A stretch of 64,000 bases of DNA from Salicibibacter cibi (GTDB lineage: Bacteria; Bacillota; Bacilli; Bacillales; Marinococcaceae): the NCBI RefSeq assembly GCF_016495865.1, contig NZ_CP054706.1:372001-436000 (forward strand), read 5' to 3'. The notes beneath the pieces are model-generated. The model worked only from the letters and a program-made list of their open reading frames with translations, did no database searches and was not told the DNA's origin. Positions 1 to 9,441 of this stretch are shown piece by piece. Positions within the stretch are counted from its first letter, which is position 1; every line of letters begins with the position of its first letter. Both the position numbers and the translations under genes were made by a program.

Positions 1-81
1 GGTTGTATGTCTAAAGGATTGGAAGTTGCAGTTGTCATTGATAAAGGCTCCAGTTCACGAATGGTATCTAACATAGTTTAG
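1..81 (+). CDS. 3' end of an unidentified protein (cut by window start)
   Basis: An open frame enters from the left edge and stops with TAG at 79-81. The last 26 residues include VAVVIDKG and end SNIV. This is too short to name. Another forward frame is also open to about position 78, so the choice of frame is not secure. The next gene runs towards it on the other strand. Confidence 0.3.
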   Translation, partial: GCMSKGLEVAVVIDKGSSSRMVSNIV

Positions 82-123
82 CATTTGCTGGATGATGCAT
101 ACGTATAATTTATTGAAAAATGA

Positions 124-528
124 TTACTCCTCTTCGCTGTGATACAAATGTTCTTCCAGTTGCTCCCTAATTCGCGTGGGAATAGGCTCTGATTTCTTTT
201 CCATATGGTTATAATTCACATAAATTGCTGTGCCCTTTGCACAGAGGATGCTGCCTTGGTGAATCTCTTCATATAGCTCAAGGCTTGATGTTCCGATTCG
301 TTTCACCCATGTGTACACGTCAACATCCGTTCCAAAATAAATCTGGCTCCTATAATCAATCGAGGTATGGAGGATAATCATTCGCCAATTTTCAAATGAA
401 TCATCCGGTGTAAATAATTTAAAAATAGGATTTCGTGCTGCTTCCAACCAGACGGGTAAGACGGTGTTATTAATGTGTCTGACACCGTCTGTTTCAGAAA
501 CCCTCGGTTCTATTATTTTTCTGTACAT
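124..528 (-). CDS. Acyl-CoA thioesterase, hot-dog fold (4HBT/YbgC-like)
   Basis: This 134-residue protein has the pattern of small cytoplasmic hot-dog thioesterases that hydrolyse acyl-CoA. The N-terminal stretch ETDGVRHINNTVLPVWLEAA matches the family's ETDAxGHVNN-xxYxxWxExAR signature, and the length is usual for the family. ATG at 528 was chosen because GGAGGAG lies just upstream; an upstream in-frame extension to 600 has no such site. It lies 22 bases downstream of the dehydrogenase gene on the same strand and may be co-transcribed with it. The substrate cannot be told from sequence. Confidence 0.75.
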   Translation of the reverse strand: MYRKIIEPRVSETDGVRHINNTVLPVWLEAARNPIFKLFTPDDSFENWRMIILHTSIDYRSQIYFGTDVDVYTWVKRIGTSSLELYEEIHQGSILCAKGTAIYVNYNHMEKKSEPIPTRIREQLEEHLYHSEEE

Positions 529-550
529 ATTCTCTCCTCCATAATGTCTA

Positions 551-1675
551 CTAAAATGTAATGATGATCCGGGAGGACTCCCCGGTAGCAAGTTTATCAA
601 ATCCTTTATTAATTTCCTCCACCGAGTGGCTTTCGGTCACTAATTGATCGACCTGAAGACGCTCCTGTTTAAATAAGTCGATAAATCTCGGGACGTCTCT
701 GTCCGGAATACAACTCCCGACATAAGAGCCTTTCAAGGTTTTTTCTTCCGCTGTTAAACTGACATAGGGAAAGGAAAAGTGATGCTCCGGATGCGGGAGT
801 CCTGTCGTTACGGTCGTTCCCCCGCGTTTTGTAATTTTGTAAGCAACCTCCATAGCCGGTACGGCTCCTGCTGTTTCGAAGACATAGTCGAGACCGCCGT
901 CGGTTGCTTCTCGTATTTGTTCGACGACCCCTTCCTTAGCAGAATTGAACGTTTCAGTGGCTCCCAGTTCCTGTGCCAAAGCCAATTTTTTATCATTAAT
1001 ATCCAGGGCAACAACCTTTCCGGCTCCGGAAGCCCTTGCACCGATAAGCGCGCTTAACCCAACCCCGCCAAGTCCTACAATGGCCACTGTTTCACCCATG
1101 TTTATGCCTGCAGTATTCACAACCGCACCAACCCCTGTGATTACTGCACAGCCGAATAGGGCCGCTTGTTCAAACGGAATGTCTTTATCCACTTTTACCA
1201 ACGACTGTTCAGCGACAACCGCATATTCGGAAAACGCCGATATCCCTAAATGGTGATGAATCAATTCATCTTCGGCATGTATCCTTTTTCCTCCAGTTAG
1301 CAACGTCCCCTCATTATTTGATTTTGCTCCATTCTCACATAAGGCGGGGCGTCCTTCTTTGCATGGGAGGCACTGTCCGCAGCTTGGGATGAATACACAT
1401 ACAACATGGTCACCGGGTTCAAAATCATTGACGCCTTTCCCTGTTTCGACGACAACCCCGGATGCTTCATGGCCCAATGCCATTGGCAAGGGTCGTGGTC
1501 TGGAACCATTAATAACCGATAAATCAGAATGGCAGAGACTTGCTGCTTTGATTTGTATTAAGACTTCTCCCTGTTGCGGGGGATCTAATTCCAATGTTTC
1601 GATGGTTAGGGGGCGGCTTTGTTCATAGGGAGATGGGGCTCCTGATTCGCGCAGTACCGCTGATTTCATTTTCAT
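551..1675 (-). CDS. Zinc-dependent alcohol dehydrogenase (MDR superfamily)
   Basis: A 374-residue medium-chain dehydrogenase that should oxidise an alcohol or reduce an aldehyde with NAD(P). Visible features are the catalytic zinc ligand region (SLCHSD and GHEASG), the structural zinc lobe with four cysteines (CGQCLPCKEGRPALC), and the Rossmann motif GLGGVG followed by the acidic ALDIND. The overall pattern resembles class III-like and aryl-alcohol dehydrogenases. ATG at 1675 follows GAGAGGAG; the longer frame to 1723 lacks support. The thioesterase follows it. Substrate is unknown. Confidence 0.85.
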   Translation of the reverse strand: MKMKSAVLRESGAPSPYEQSRPLTIETLELDPPQQGEVLIQIKAASLCHSDLSVINGSRPRPLPMALGHEASGVVVETGKGVNDFEPGDHVVCVFIPSCGQCLPCKEGRPALCENGAKSNNEGTLLTGGKRIHAEDELIHHHLGISAFSEYAVVAEQSLVKVDKDIPFEQAALFGCAVITGVGAVVNTAGINMGETVAIVGLGGVGLSALIGARASGAGKVVALDINDKKLALAQELGATETFNSAKEGVVEQIREATDGGLDYVFETAGAVPAMEVAYKITKRGGTTVTTGLPHPEHHFSFPYVSLTAEEKTLKGSYVGSCIPDRDVPRFIDLFKQERLQVDQLVTESHSVEEINKGFDKLATGESSRIIITF

Positions 1676-1797
1676 ATAAAACGTCTCCTCTCTGTTATTC
1701 ATTTTCTGACTGTGGTGCAGCAAACAAAAAATGTCCGAAGCGAATGGTTAACCTCGGACAAGCGTAGGAGGCGTCCGGCTCAACCTCCCTATTATAT

Positions 1798-2685
1798 TCA
1801 CGCCATTTGCTCTTTTTTGACGGTAATCACATCGCAAGAGGAGCGGCGTACCGATGATTCGGCCACGCTACCGGTAAAAAAACGAGAAACTGCGTGTTGA
1901 CCCGTTTCTGCTGTGATCAGAAGGTCGCAGCTATTTTCAACCGTGAGGACGCGGGGGATTTCAAGACGCGGATTCCCGGAACGCAAGATTGTTTGTACAT
2001 CTTTCAATCCTTGGTTTTCTGCTTGCTCTTTGTATTTTTTCAACATATCTTCCGATTCTTTTTGGACTTCTGCCACGTAAGAGTGTTGATAGAAAGCGAT
2101 ATCCTTTGCGAAGGTCCCCCATTCCGATATATGGGCGATGGTTAGCTTAGCCTGATGAATGCTAGCCAACTCTATAGCTTTTGCCAACGCTTTTTCTGCT
2201 TGTTTGGAGCCGTCAACCGCTACGAGAATTCTCCGGTAGAGCGTGGTGCTTGTTTTGTTTTTAACGGTGAGGACATCACAGGGGGAGCGGCGTATACATG
2301 CTTCCGTTACACTTCCGATGATCATTCGTTCCGCTGCGTTCCTTCCGCTCTCCCCAACAATCAATAAATCGATGTTATATTCTTTCGTCATTTTATCCGG
2401 AATCTCAAAACGGGGATTCCCGTTCCATAAAATGGTTTGAACTTGTTCCAAACCGGCATCTTCTGCTTCCTTTTTTGATTTTTCCAACAGCTCCTCGGCC
2501 GTCTTATTGTATTGGGACTGTAGCTCACCGTGATGAGGACCTGCCATAGTGGGGAAACTTCTTGCATCAATCACATGGCTGATCAAAAGAGCGGAATTGT
2601 AGTGTTTCGCCAAGTCAATCGCTTTTGTCAATGCATGATTGGACGGTTTAGAGCCGTCAATGGAAACGAGAATGTGCTTGTACAT
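1798..2685 (-). CDS. Universal stress protein with two UspA domains
   Basis: The 295-residue protein consists of two UspA domains, residues 1-145 and 150-293. Each starts with the typical beta strand (YKHILVSIDGS; YRRILVAVDGS) and ends with the ATP-binding G-x2-G-x9-G-S pattern (VGESGRNAAERMIIGS in the first; AETGQHAVSRFFTGS, lacking one glycine, in the second). Such proteins bind ATP or AMP and act in stress survival; the exact role here is unknown. AAGGAGG precedes ATG at 2685. It is divergent from a second usp gene starting at 3293, and the 600-bp gap carries promoters for both. Confidence 0.85.
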   Translation of the reverse strand: MYKHILVSIDGSKPSNHALTKAIDLAKHYNSALLISHVIDARSFPTMAGPHHGELQSQYNKTAEELLEKSKKEAEDAGLEQVQTILWNGNPRFEIPDKMTKEYNIDLLIVGESGRNAAERMIIGSVTEACIRRSPCDVLTVKNKTSTTLYRRILVAVDGSKQAEKALAKAIELASIHQAKLTIAHISEWGTFAKDIAFYQHSYVAEVQKESEDMLKKYKEQAENQGLKDVQTILRSGNPRLEIPRVLTVENSCDLLITAETGQHAVSRFFTGSVAESSVRRSSCDVITVKKEQMA

Positions 2686-2773
2686 AAGTTTGGCCTCCTT
2701 GTGCTAGACTTGCATCATTGTTTTTGGACATAAAAAGAACGACCGTTCTATCCTCCTCACATGTTTTTTCATT

Positions 2774-2802
2774 ATTATATCATTTTCTGCACATTCCCCA
2801 TA
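2774..2802 (-). promoter_or_regulatory. Candidate promoter of the minus-strand usp gene
   Basis: On the minus strand a TATAAT hexamer is read at 2779-2774, about 90 bases before the usp start. The -35 position (about 2802-2797) holds GGGGAATGT-like sequence, not TTGACA. That GGGGAATGT resembles the GGGA/TCCC elements of the promoter on the opposite strand, which hints at the same activator. This is inference from inspection. Confidence 0.35.
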
Positions 2803-2950
2803 ATTTTTTATTTAATATTCTATACCCTTTTTCTCATAACCTGAATCATTACCGAAAAAAACTGTCAGGTGTCACTTTTCATAGATTTATAAGTAAAAAA
2901 TATCTATGTATGATAATAAAGTGTTATCGTCGTGACAATATCCAACAAAT

Positions 2951-3034
2951 TATCAGGGAATCTCCTGCAATGAATCGGGACATTCCCTAATACCCCCGGA
3001 GACGTTCCCTTTCCTATAATAAAAGTATCACGAA
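2951..3034 (+). promoter_or_regulatory. Activator-type promoter shared with the Nre cluster
   Basis: An 84-bp stretch nearly identical to 37873-37955. A perfect TATAAT lies at 3015-3020, but at the -35 position there is a GC-rich ACCCCCGGAG instead of TTGACA, which suggests activator dependence. Upstream are dyads GGGAATCTCC (2956), GGGACATTCCC (2978) and GGAGACGTTCCC (2998), spaced about two helix turns. It would drive the usp gene at 3293. Because the second copy precedes a NreBC-like regulator cluster, an NreC-type regulator is a reasonable guess for the activator. Confidence 0.6.
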
Positions 3035-3225
3035 TTTTAAACAAAGAATGCATATAGAACTAATACTTTCCGGTTGCAATTGTGTTTAGCCTTCTCGTCG
3101 TGACGCCTTTGTGGACGTTTATGCCACAATAAATGGGGTATACAATGATTAGTCCTGTCAAAATTTCAACCATTCGGTTATCCCTGAACTGTGTGTATCC
3201 CTATATTTTTAGTACAAAACAAAAA

Positions 3226-3275
3226 GCGCTCGGCGCAACTTATTTTAAAAACGTTTTGTGCCCTGAGCGCAGCGA
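3226..3275 (+). other. Hairpin in the usp leader
   Basis: GCGCTCGGCGCAA and TTGTGCCCTGAGCGC can pair into an imperfect stem just before the ribosome binding site (AAAGGA at 3275-3280) of the usp gene. There is no T run, so it is not an ordinary terminator. It could affect translation or mRNA stability; no known riboswitch was recognised. Confidence 0.3.
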
Positions 3276-3292
3276 AAGGAATGGCTATAACC

Positions 3293-4171
3293 ATGTACAA
3301 ACAAATACTGGCCGTCGTTGATGGGTCCGAGCAATCGAATCAAGCATTAAAAAAAGCAAGCCGCACTGCTGAACGACATGGTGCCGGCCTTGTCATTGGT
3401 CATGTGCTTGACACGCGCAGTTTTTCAAGAGCAAGCCCATATGGGGATTCCCTGTGGAATGAAATCCAAAAGAGCGCAGATGAATTACTGGAAAATAGTA
3501 AAAAGCAAGCCGAAACGTTTGGGGTAAAAAATGTCCAAACGGTTGTTTCCTCCGGGAACCCCCGGGTTGAAATCCCGGAAAGATTCGTCGATGAATATGG
3601 CGTAGATTTATTAGTTGTTGGAGGAAGCGGGTTGAACACGGTGGAACGGATATTGGTTGGGAGCGTAACGGAAGCGTGTGTACGTCGGTCATCCAGCGAT
3701 GTTCTTACCGTTAAAGATGAGTCGGAGGAAAACTCGTATCGAAACATTCTTGTGGCCGTGGACGGTTCCGAGCAATCGGAGCAAGCGTTGGAAAAAGCGA
3801 TTAATGTCGCAAAAACACACGGAGCGACGCTTAAAATCGCGCATGTAGTCGAAGTCCAAGGAGGGCCTTATACCTATGATTTTCTAGTGATGCAACGAAT
3901 CGAAGAATCCGATAAAGATACTGAACAAAAGGAAATGCTGGAAAAATACAAACAAAAGGCAGAGGAGCAAGGAGTCGAGGATGTCGAGACCATTCTCCAT
4001 TACGGAAACCCACGGTTGGAAGTGCCAAACACGCTAACCGTTCAAAATGACATCGACTTGCTCGTCACTGCGGCGACCGGGCGTGGTGCATTGAAACGGT
4101 TTTTCACCGGCAGTGTGGCCCATGCTTCCATTCATCACACACCTGCTGATATTCTCACGGTGAGAACATAA
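3293..4171 (+). CDS. Universal stress protein with two UspA domains
   Basis: A 292-residue tandem UspA protein. Domain one begins MYKQILAVVDGSEQS and has VGGSGLNTVERILVGS; domain two begins YRNILVAVDGSEQS and has TAATGRGALKRFFTGS, where one glycine of the ATP motif is replaced. ATG at 3293 is preferred because it matches the start of its paralogue at 9442; an alternative ATG at 3281 abuts the Shine-Dalgarno AAAGGA. The TAA stop overlaps an ATG of the next frame, so it is probably the first gene of an operon with the gamma-glutamyltransferase-like gene. It is much closer to the 9442 copy than to the minus-strand usp gene. Confidence 0.85.
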   Translation: MYKQILAVVDGSEQSNQALKKASRTAERHGAGLVIGHVLDTRSFSRASPYGDSLWNEIQKSADELLENSKKQAETFGVKNVQTVVSSGNPRVEIPERFVDEYGVDLLVVGGSGLNTVERILVGSVTEACVRRSSSDVLTVKDESEENSYRNILVAVDGSEQSEQALEKAINVAKTHGATLKIAHVVEVQGGPYTYDFLVMQRIEESDKDTEQKEMLEKYKQKAEEQGVEDVETILHYGNPRLEVPNTLTVQNDIDLLVTAATGRGALKRFFTGSVAHASIHHTPADILTVRT

Positions 4172-4218
4172 TGGCTGCGCGATGTGAAGAGCAAGATATC
4201 CAAAAAGGGGGAAAACCA

Positions 4219-5859
4219 TTGGTACAGTACACAGATCAATTTGCGGCTACGGGAAGACCAGTGGCTGAAGGGGCAAGGGGAGCAGTGACTTCTCCGCATT
4301 ATTTAGCGACACAGGCAGGAAAAAAAATCCTTGAAAAAGATGGGCATGCAGTCGATGCGGCGATTGCCGTTAATTCTGTCCTCTGTGTCGTTCTCCCGCA
4401 TATGTCAGGATTGGGTGGCGATTTGTTTTCGCTCGTCTGGGACCAGTCCGAAAATAAAGTTCAAGCCTTAAACGGTAGCGGTTCCTCGGGCAGCCAAGTA
4501 ACAAGGTCTGTTTACATACAGAAGGATCTTGACAAAATTCCGGAACGCGGACCTTTATCAGCAAACACCGTTCCCGGTACCGTCGATGCATGGTGGGCCC
4601 TTCATCAATGCTACGGAAAGGTGGAATGGGCTGCATTATTTGAAGATGCGATTTATTATGCAGAAAATGGGTTTCCACTCACGGAGAAAACGAGCAAATT
4701 TATTGCGGAAAAAGCGGATATTTTAAGTGCTTACCCAGAGACGAAGAAAACGTTCTTTGTTAATGGATCCCCTATACAAGCAGGTGAGATTTTTGTTCAG
4801 CCTGACTTGGCATGGTCTTTCAAGCAAATCGCTAGAGATGGCAGAAAGGCTTTTTATGAAGGAGTGATTGCGGATAAAATCATCGCTTCTTTGGAAAAGC
4901 ATGGCGGTTTATTAGTCAAAAAAGATTTTGAGGATCATCAAGTCGACTGGGAAGATCCGATTTCTACGAATTATAGGGGATACGACGTTTATCAAGTGAA
5001 GCCAAATACACAAGGCATTGCCGTGCTTATGATGTTTAATATGCTTGAGAGCTATGATATGACTTCGATTGGCGATGGGACAACCGATTATTATCATCTA
5101 TTGGCAGAGACCGCCAAATTAAAGTTTCGATATAGGGATGAATGGGTGACAGATTCGAGATCGATCACCATTCCTTACGACTTATTACTCTCAAAAAGCC
5201 TTTCTAAAAAAGTACGCACCCATTTGTCATGGGAAGAAGTTTATAGCCTCGATGATTTGGAAGAACTTCCGGAAATACAAGGGAGCCGGGATACCGTATA
5301 CCTTAGTGTTGCTGATGGAGAGGGCAATGGCGTTTCTCTGATTCAAAGCATCTACCATGAGTTTGGTTCCGGGTTTATACCGGAAGGGAGCGGTATTCTA
5401 TTACAAAATCGCGGATCGTACTTCAGTCTTAAAGAGGATCATATAAACACTTTAGAACCGAATAAACGTACATTTCACACGATTATTCCTGCAATGGCCT
5501 TAAAGGATGGCAAGCTTTTTATGTTGTTCGGATCAATGGGCGGTGAGGGACAGCCGCAAACCCAGTGTGCCCTATTTACTCGAGTCGTTGATTTCGGTTA
5601 TAACATGCAACAGGCCATTGAAGCCCCTCGTTGGTTGTACGGGAAAACATGGGGTGCGGACAGTACGACACTGAAACTGGAAGAAAGAATATCCGCCAAG
5701 ACAATGGATGAACTGATCGATCGAGGCCACACGGTAGAAAAAGTAGAAGCCTACTCCCAACTGATGGGACATGCGCAAGGAATTGTCGTTGATCATGATC
5801 GCGGAGTATACGCCGCCGGTGCAGATCCGCGCGGAGATGGCATAGCCTTGAGCTGGTAA
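4219..5859 (+). CDS. Gamma-glutamyltransferase family protein
   Basis: A 546-residue Ntn-hydrolase of the gamma-glutamyltranspeptidase family, which matures by self-cleavage before a catalytic threonine. The likely nucleophile is the Thr in SRDTVYLSVADGEGNGVSL, aligned with TTHxSVVD of classical enzymes and followed by FGSGFIPEGSGILLQN. The N-terminal GARGAVTSPHYLATQAG and DAAIAVNSVLCVVLPHMSGLGGD are typical. No signal peptide is visible, so it is likely cytoplasmic, unlike secreted Ggt. TTG at 4219 was chosen because GGGGG lies seven bases upstream; the ATG at 4171, overlapping the usp stop, is also possible. The reaction could be glutathione-related or an acylase; context with lactate permeases gives no clear answer. 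Confidence 0.8.
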   Translation: MVQYTDQFAATGRPVAEGARGAVTSPHYLATQAGKKILEKDGHAVDAAIAVNSVLCVVLPHMSGLGGDLFSLVWDQSENKVQALNGSGSSGSQVTRSVYIQKDLDKIPERGPLSANTVPGTVDAWWALHQCYGKVEWAALFEDAIYYAENGFPLTEKTSKFIAEKADILSAYPETKKTFFVNGSPIQAGEIFVQPDLAWSFKQIARDGRKAFYEGVIADKIIASLEKHGGLLVKKDFEDHQVDWEDPISTNYRGYDVYQVKPNTQGIAVLMMFNMLESYDMTSIGDGTTDYYHLLAETAKLKFRYRDEWVTDSRSITIPYDLLLSKSLSKKVRTHLSWEEVYSLDDLEELPEIQGSRDTVYLSVADGEGNGVSLIQSIYHEFGSGFIPEGSGILLQNRGSYFSLKEDHINTLEPNKRTFHTIIPAMALKDGKLFMLFGSMGGEGQPQTQCALFTRVVDFGYNMQQAIEAPRWLYGKTWGADSTTLKLEERISAKTMDELIDRGHTVEKVEAYSQLMGHAQGIVVDHDRGVYAAGADPRGDGIALSW

Positions 5860-5898
5860 GGAGTTCCCCTTTTAAACCAATGGGGGAAAGCAAAATAA

Positions 5899-5926
5899 GG
5901 CAAGGCAAGGAGTTCCTTGTCTTGCC
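5899..5926 (+). terminator. Hairpin between ggt-like gene and lactate permease
   Basis: GGCAAGGCAAGGA and TCCTTGTCTTGCC form a long stem just before the first lactate permease. It is followed by TCAAAAAT, not a T tract, so it may be a weak terminator, an RNA processing site or a stabiliser. Confidence 0.4.
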
Positions 5927-5967
5927 GTCAAAAATCCTATTTCATCATAATGAGGGAGGACTCCCGA

Positions 5968-7578
5968 TTGGAAAGTAATTTACCGGTAGATCTCTTGCAC
6001 TGGTCGCTTGCAATTGCCCCAATGATATTGCTCCTATTGATGCTTGTCGTTTTTAGGTGGTCCGGCGGTACCTCGGGCTGGATCGCGATGGGGATTGCGG
6101 CATCTCTATCTATTTTTATATTCCAGGCCCCTTTCGATAATGTGGCGGTTGGATTTGGAAAAGGCCTATGGGAGGCTTTTTATATTTTGCTCGTCGTATG
6201 GACAGCGTTATTGCTTTATCGTACGACCGAGCAATCAGGATCATTCAAAGTGATCAGGCATGAGATACAAAACTATAGTGAAAATTATCTGTTTCTAGTG
6301 CTTGGATTTGGCTGGGTTTTTTCCTCTTTCCTGCAAGGTGTGGCAGGCTTTGGAGCCCCGATTGCGATTGTTGCCCCTCTTTTGGTCGGTATAGGTGTAA
6401 AGCCGATTCCCGCGATCGTTATCCCTTTAATCGGGCATGCCTGGGGAAAAATGTTTGGGACCCTTGCCCTTGGGTGGATCGCGACGACAAATGTCGTACA
6501 TATTGAAAATCAAGTATTGACGCTTTTCTATACGGGCGTATTGTTATGGATCCCCATTGCCATTGGCGGTTTTATGATCTGTTGGATATTTGCAAAGGGC
6601 AAAGGGATCAAAGAGGGCTGGATTGCTGTTGTTGTCATTTCCTTGATACAAGGCGGTGGCCAACTTGCCCTTGTAACAGTTACCCCCGAATTAAGTGCGT
6701 TTATTCCTGCCACCTTGGCTTTAGGTGCCCTATTCCTACTGGGAAGAATGAAACGCTACAGTCAGAAAACAGGTCTGGAGAAGGAGACGACGATTCTTAA
6801 AGAAATGGATGACGACGAAGAAGGCAAACCGGACATTTCTCTTCATAAGGCATTTATGCCTTATTATGTGTTATCGGTCATATCGATTATCGGTATAGGA
6901 ATAACGCCGGTCCAAGACTTTTTAAATCAATTTTCATTCGGATTTTCCTTCCCTGCAGTCGAAACGGGCTACGGTTTTGGGGTGGAGGCAGAAGAAGCTT
7001 ACAACCCTATGGCTCCTTTCACCCATCCGGCATTCTTTTTGCTCCTATCATCTGTTTTCGCCTACATTTGGTATAAATATTTAGGGTTAATGAAAAAGGG
7101 GTCGATTAAAAATATATCTACAGGAGTGAAGAATGAGGCTTTAGGCGCAACCTTTTCGTTAACAGGATTTTTGGCCATGGCCATGATTATGGAAAATTCC
7201 GGTCAGACGAATGTGATCGCATTTGGGATTGCAGAAGTTTCAACGCCGGCTGTTTATGTTGGGATGGCAAATGTCATCGGAATCGTGGGGGCATTTATGA
7301 CTTCGTCGAATACTTCATCGAATGTGCTTTTTTCTCCGCTGCACGGTGCAGTGGTTGACTCGATGGAACGTCTTTCTTTGCCACTTGTAATCGCGGCTCA
7401 ATCCACCGGTGGGGCAATCGGAAATGTCATTGCGCCTGCCAATGTTATTCTCGGCACGAGTACGACAGGAGCACAGGGGAGAGAGTCCGAGGTTTATAGA
7501 TCCGCGTTTGCCTTTTTATTAATTGTTGGTGTGATTGTTTCTGCAGTATCGATACTGTTCCACTTGTTGTTTGGTTAA
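5968..7578 (+). CDS. lctP: L-lactate permease (LctP/LldP family), copy 1
   Basis: A 536-residue polytopic membrane protein of the lactate permease family, which imports lactate (or glycolate) with protons. Hydrophobic segments fill most of the protein. Family landmarks are the N-terminal PVDLLHWSLAIAPMILLLLM, FLQGVAGFGAPIAIVAPLLV in the middle and TSSNTSSNVLFSPLHG near the end. TTG at 5968 was chosen since GGGAGGA lies seven bases upstream and the resulting start (MESNLPVDLL) matches the second copy's MENHLPVDLL. The paralogue directly downstream is a recent tandem duplicate. Confidence 0.92.
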   Translation: MESNLPVDLLHWSLAIAPMILLLLMLVVFRWSGGTSGWIAMGIAASLSIFIFQAPFDNVAVGFGKGLWEAFYILLVVWTALLLYRTTEQSGSFKVIRHEIQNYSENYLFLVLGFGWVFSSFLQGVAGFGAPIAIVAPLLVGIGVKPIPAIVIPLIGHAWGKMFGTLALGWIATTNVVHIENQVLTLFYTGVLLWIPIAIGGFMICWIFAKGKGIKEGWIAVVVISLIQGGGQLALVTVTPELSAFIPATLALGALFLLGRMKRYSQKTGLEKETTILKEMDDDEEGKPDISLHKAFMPYYVLSVISIIGIGITPVQDFLNQFSFGFSFPAVETGYGFGVEAEEAYNPMAPFTHPAFFLLLSSVFAYIWYKYLGLMKKGSIKNISTGVKNEALGATFSLTGFLAMAMIMENSGQTNVIAFGIAEVSTPAVYVGMANVIGIVGAFMTSSNTSSNVLFSPLHGAVVDSMERLSLPLVIAAQSTGGAIGNVIAPANVILGTSTTGAQGRESEVYRSAFAFLLIVGVIVSAVSILFHLLFG

Positions 7579-7734
7579 TAATAGGTGTTTCAGCGTGCGA
7601 TGGAACTTCAGCAAGAAAAACCTCCTCTTGAGAGAGGGGGGCCGAACTTCAAAATCCCGATGCTTTAGCCGAGGGAGAGGCAAGCAAGCTTCGGTGAATG
7701 CCCAGCGCTATAGTTAAGAGAGAGGATTCTTCCT
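7579..7734. other. Spacer between the duplicated permeases
   Basis: The 156-base gap holds a CCTC-rich/GAGGGGGG stem near 7620-7642 and a GCTTTAGCCGAGGGAGAGGC stretch at about 7659-7680. This recalls stem sequences at the ends of IS200/IS605-type elements, but no transposase or full element end is present. Nothing else was recognised. Confidence 0.25.
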
Positions 7735-9348
7735 ATGGAAAATCATTTACCAGTAGATCTCTTGCATTGGTCGCTCGCAATTGCCCCAATGATACTGCTC
7801 CTATTGATGCTTGCCGTTTTTAAATGGTCCGGCGGTATCTCGGGATGGATCGCCATGGGCGTTGCAACATTAGTTTCGTTTTTTATATTCCAAGCCCCTC
7901 TTGAAAATGTGGCAGTTGGATTTGGAAAGGGCATTTGGGAAGCTTTTTATATTTTGCTTGTTATATGGACGGCGCTATTGCTCTACCATACGACAGAGCG
8001 ATCGGGATCATTTCGAGTGATCAGACATGAGATACAAAGTTATAGTGAAAACTATTTGTTTTTAGTGCTTGGATTTGGTTGGGTATTTGCCTCTTTCCTA
8101 CAAGGCGTGGCGGGTTTTGGGGTGCCGGTTGTCGTTGTTGCTCCTCTTTTAATAGGAATAGGTGTTAAACCGATTGCCGCTATTGTCATCCCGTTAATCG
8201 GACATGCTTGGGCAAATACGTTTGGCACGCTTGGTGTTGCATGGATTGCAACCACAAATGTCGTGCACATTGAGAATCAAGTATTAACGCTTCTTTATAC
8301 AGGCATATTGCTATGGATCCCAAATATTATTGCCGGGTTTGCGATCTGTTGGATATTTGCAAAGGGCAGAGGAATCAAAGAGGGCTGGATTGCTGTTGTT
8401 GTCATTTCCTTGATACACGGCGGCGGCCAGCTTGCCATTGTAACTTTTAATCCTGAATTGAGTGCATTTATCCCTGCCACTTTGGCTATAGGCGCTCTTT
8501 TCTTGCTGGAAAAAAGAACGGAAAGATATAGTCGAAAGACTGGTTTGGAGAAGGAAACAACGATTCTTAAAAAAATGGATGAAGAGGAAAAAGACAAACC
8601 GGCCATTTCACTCCATCAGGCATTTATGCCTTATTATGTATTATCCGTATCAACGGTTATCATGTTAGGAATAACGCCGATGCAAGATTTTTTGAATCAA
8701 TTTTCATTTGGATTTTCTTTTCCTGCAGTCGAAACGGGCTATGGATTTCAGGTGGAGGCACAGGAGGCCTATAACCCCATGGCGCCTTTAACTCATCCGG
8801 CATTCTTTTTGCTCCTGTCATCTGCTTTCGCATACATTTGGTATAAATATTTGGGTTTAATGGAAAAGGAAGCGAAGAAAAATATAGTTACCGGTGCAAA
8901 AAATAATGCTTTAGGTGCAACTTTTGCGATAACAGGATTTATGACGATGGCGATGATTATGGAAAACTCCGGCCAGACGAATGTGATTGCATTTGGCATT
9001 GCAGAAGTTTCGTCACCGGCTGTTTATACTGCTATAGCAAGTGTAATCGGAATTGTTGGTTCCTTTATGACTTCATCCAACACCTCATCAAATGTGCTTT
9101 TTGCTCCTCTGCATGGTGCAGTGGCAGATTCGATGGAGCGTCTTTCCTTCCCTCTTGTGATCGCAACCCAGTCCGCCGGTGGGGCCATCGGAAATATTAT
9201 TGCACCCGCCAATGTCATTCTTGGCACGAGTACGGCAGGTGCACAGGGGAGGGAGGCCGAGGTTTATAGAATTACGATTGTCTTTGTGTTCGTTGTGGGA
9301 GTAACTGTTTCCACAGCAGTGGTGTTGCTCCACTTTATATTTGGATAA
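7735..9348 (+). CDS. lctP: L-lactate permease (LctP/LldP family), copy 2
   Basis: A 537-residue paralogue of the preceding permease, colinear over its full length with mostly conservative changes. The landmarks recur: FLQGVAGFGVPVVVVAPLLI and TSSNTSSNVLFAPLHG. ATG at 7735 is preceded by GAGAGAGG. Divergence is spread throughout and concentrates at synonymous sites, as expected for two copies that are both kept. Differences at the filter-like loop (GAPIAIVA versus GVPVVVVA, GKMFGTLALGW versus ANTFGTLGVAW) could reflect a shift of substrate or affinity. It is followed by another usp gene, with room for a separate promoter between them. Confidence 0.92.
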   Translation: MENHLPVDLLHWSLAIAPMILLLLMLAVFKWSGGISGWIAMGVATLVSFFIFQAPLENVAVGFGKGIWEAFYILLVIWTALLLYHTTERSGSFRVIRHEIQSYSENYLFLVLGFGWVFASFLQGVAGFGVPVVVVAPLLIGIGVKPIAAIVIPLIGHAWANTFGTLGVAWIATTNVVHIENQVLTLLYTGILLWIPNIIAGFAICWIFAKGRGIKEGWIAVVVISLIHGGGQLAIVTFNPELSAFIPATLAIGALFLLEKRTERYSRKTGLEKETTILKKMDEEEKDKPAISLHQAFMPYYVLSVSTVIMLGITPMQDFLNQFSFGFSFPAVETGYGFQVEAQEAYNPMAPLTHPAFFLLLSSAFAYIWYKYLGLMEKEAKKNIVTGAKNNALGATFAITGFMTMAMIMENSGQTNVIAFGIAEVSSPAVYTAIASVIGIVGSFMTSSNTSSNVLFAPLHGAVADSMERLSFPLVIATQSAGGAIGNIIAPANVILGTSTAGAQGREAEVYRITIVFVFVVGVTVSTAVVLLHFIFG

Positions 9349-9441
9349 AAAGGCTTCAGAGTTAGTCTCAAATCTGGTCATCTCTGTGATACACTACTAT
9401 GAGAATTGTTCTTGGTTATTAGAAAAAAAGGAGGCAAACAC